DNA of 7,079 nucleotides from an uncultured Phaeodactylibacter sp. (lineage in GTDB: Bacteria > Bacteroidota > Bacteroidia > Chitinophagales > Saprospiraceae): positions 1-7,079 of the forward strand of contig CAJXXJ010000195.1 of the NCBI GenBank assembly GCA_913062745.1. Reading direction: 5' to 3'. The position numbers were made by a program, and so were the translations under genes. The notes beneath the pieces were generated by a model, which saw only the letters and a list, made by a program, of their open reading frames with translations, was not told the origin of the DNA and did not search any database. This document shows positions 6,388 to 7,079 of the stretch, piece after piece (position 1 is the first letter of the stretch; each line of letters begins with the position of its first letter).

Positions 6388-6972
6388 ATGTACAACACCC
6401 TCTTCTTTTTCAAGGCGCTGCACGTCGTCGGCTTCGTAGCCTGGTTTGCCGGGCTTTTCTATTTGGTGAGGATGTTTGTGTACCATGAGGAAGCTGCCGA
6501 CAAGGAAGAGCCGGAACGCAGCATTCTGCAAGCGCAATTCAACCTGATGGAATGGCGCGTTTACCGGATCATTTGCAACCCGGCTATGATGATTACCTGG
6601 GCAGCGGGCCTGGTTATGCTCGCTCTGGGTATCTTTTCCGCGGCTGTGCCAAACTATTTAACGGGAGATATCGGCACCGGCGGATGGATGCACGTCAAGC
6701 TGCTGCTACTGGTACTGCTGACTATTTACCACCTGTGGAGCAAGCGCACCATCAGGCGGCTGGAGGCCGGCGAGCGGCCGTTTTCTTCCTGGCAGTACCG
6801 GCTGCTCAATGAATTTCCTACGCTTTTTCTTATTTCCATCTCCTACATCGCGGTGTACGGTAAAGGCGGCACGCTCAACTACGGTTACCTCTTTGGTGGG
6901 ATAGTGTTGTTCATCGGCCTGTTGTACCTGGGAGCCAAACTGTACAAGCGGTCGCGGGAGCGAAAAAAATAG
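6388..6972 (+). CDS. hemJ: HemJ-type protoporphyrinogen IX oxidase (UPF0093 membrane protein)
   Basis: HemJ oxidises protoporphyrinogen IX to protoporphyrin IX in the inner membrane, the penultimate step of protoheme synthesis. The 194-residue product starts with the family signature FFFKALHVVGFVAWFAGLFY (residues 6-25), including conserved H12, a likely heme b ligand, followed by an R-F-VYH segment. Other family features are NLMEWRVYRI (52-61), conserved lysine K104 in GGWMHVKL, and NEFPTLFLI near 141-149. Hydrophobic segments at about 5-27, 62-84, 102-117, 142-157 and 165-183 suggest four or five membrane helices, with a basic tail (KLYKRSRERKK). The start at 6388 is chosen because the frame's upstream extension from GTG 6316 merely translates the heptamer repeat. 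It lies 86 bp after clpX in the same direction and may be expressed by read-through; no promoter of its own is clear. Its stop codon overlaps the terminator stem. Confidence 0.92.
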   Translation: MYNTLFFFKALHVVGFVAWFAGLFYLVRMFVYHEEAADKEEPERSILQAQFNLMEWRVYRIICNPAMMITWAAGLVMLALGIFSAAVPNYLTGDIGTGGWMHVKLLLLVLLTIYHLWSKRTIRRLEAGERPFSSWQYRLLNEFPTLFLISISYIAVYGKGGTLNYGYLFGGIVLFIGLLYLGAKLYKRSRERKK

Positions 6973-7013
6973 GGCGCCCCGGCACAAGTAGCCGAAACAC
7001 CCTAATTTTTTTT
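6963..7013. terminator. Bidirectional terminator at the hemJ 3' end, better paired in leftward RNA
   Basis: Thirteen-base arms at 6971-6983 and 6991-7003 enclose the 7-nt loop ACAAGTA. In rightward RNA nine pairs are Watson-Crick and four are C-A mismatches. In leftward RNA those four become G-U wobbles, so all 13 pair. T8 at 7006-7013 follows on the plus strand. A7 at 6963-6969, which encodes the final hemJ lysines, gives a U7 tract on the minus strand. The left arm starts inside the hemJ TAG stop (6970-6972). Confidence 0.8.
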
Positions 7014-7016
7014 GCG

Positions 7017-7079
7017 CTAAGCAAAGCTGTAGATTACTTGCTCCACTCTGCGATAGAAGCTTTGTTCATGCGCACGTAG
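7017..7079 (-). CDS. Possible C-terminal end of a convergent gene, partial
   Basis: On the minus strand a frame enters from the right edge and ends at TAG (complement of 7017-7019), giving 20 residues ending YRRVEQVIYSFA. The stop lies 13 bases before the terminator stem, which is fully paired in leftward RNA; that is the main reason to expect a gene here. A second open minus frame ends at TAA (complement of 7034-7036) with the tail MNKASIAEWSK and could be the real one. Too little is visible to assign a family. Confidence 0.35.
   Translation of the reverse strand, partial: LRAHEQSFYRRVEQVIYSFA

Overview
The window reads as a contig end from a draft assembly of a Bacteroidota genome. Three things point to that phylum. 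Perfect matches to the Bacteroidota -7 promoter box TAnnTTTG lie upstream of the tRNA and, leftward, of rel. Strong Shine-Dalgarno sequences are missing before tig, clpP and clpX. The proteins carry phylum-typical features, such as the EF-KYA-KH N-terminus of ClpP. A Saprospirales/Chitinophagales-like source is possible, but I cannot fix it below phylum. The first 66 bases are not biological: eight T's followed by the 58-nt Illumina TruSeq universal (P5) adapter.

Layout from left to right. (1) A leftward, 3'-truncated bifunctional Rel/SpoT (p)ppGpp synthetase/hydrolase gene; its last 19 predicted residues and stop codon come from the adapter. (2) A 559-bp divergent intergenic region with a candidate leftward promoter for rel and a rightward promoter for the tRNA. 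(3) tRNA-Leu(UAG), followed 81 bp later by a 17-bp copy of its own 3' end embedded in a long imperfect hairpin, then a terminator-like hairpin. (4) Trigger factor (tig), clpP and clpX, all rightward. A GC-rich hairpin sits in the short clpP-clpX gap. (5) A run of degenerate heptanucleotide repeats, with an inverted-repeat hairpin, ending exactly at the ATG of (6) hemJ, protoporphyrinogen IX oxidase. (7) A terminator overlapping the hemJ stop codon. Its stem is fully paired (with G-U wobbles) only in leftward RNA, which suggests that a convergent gene enters from the right edge; only its last codons are in the window.

Most of the genes form a proteostasis and stress group. Trigger factor handles nascent chains at the ribosome, ClpXP unfolds and degrades proteins, and Rel sets (p)ppGpp levels. 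HemJ performs the penultimate step of protoheme synthesis and is probably only a neighbour, or a read-through passenger of clpX. I see no new multi-gene system. The unusual material lies between genes: the tRNA-end duplication with its hairpin, the heptamer array at hemJ, and the strand-asymmetric terminator.
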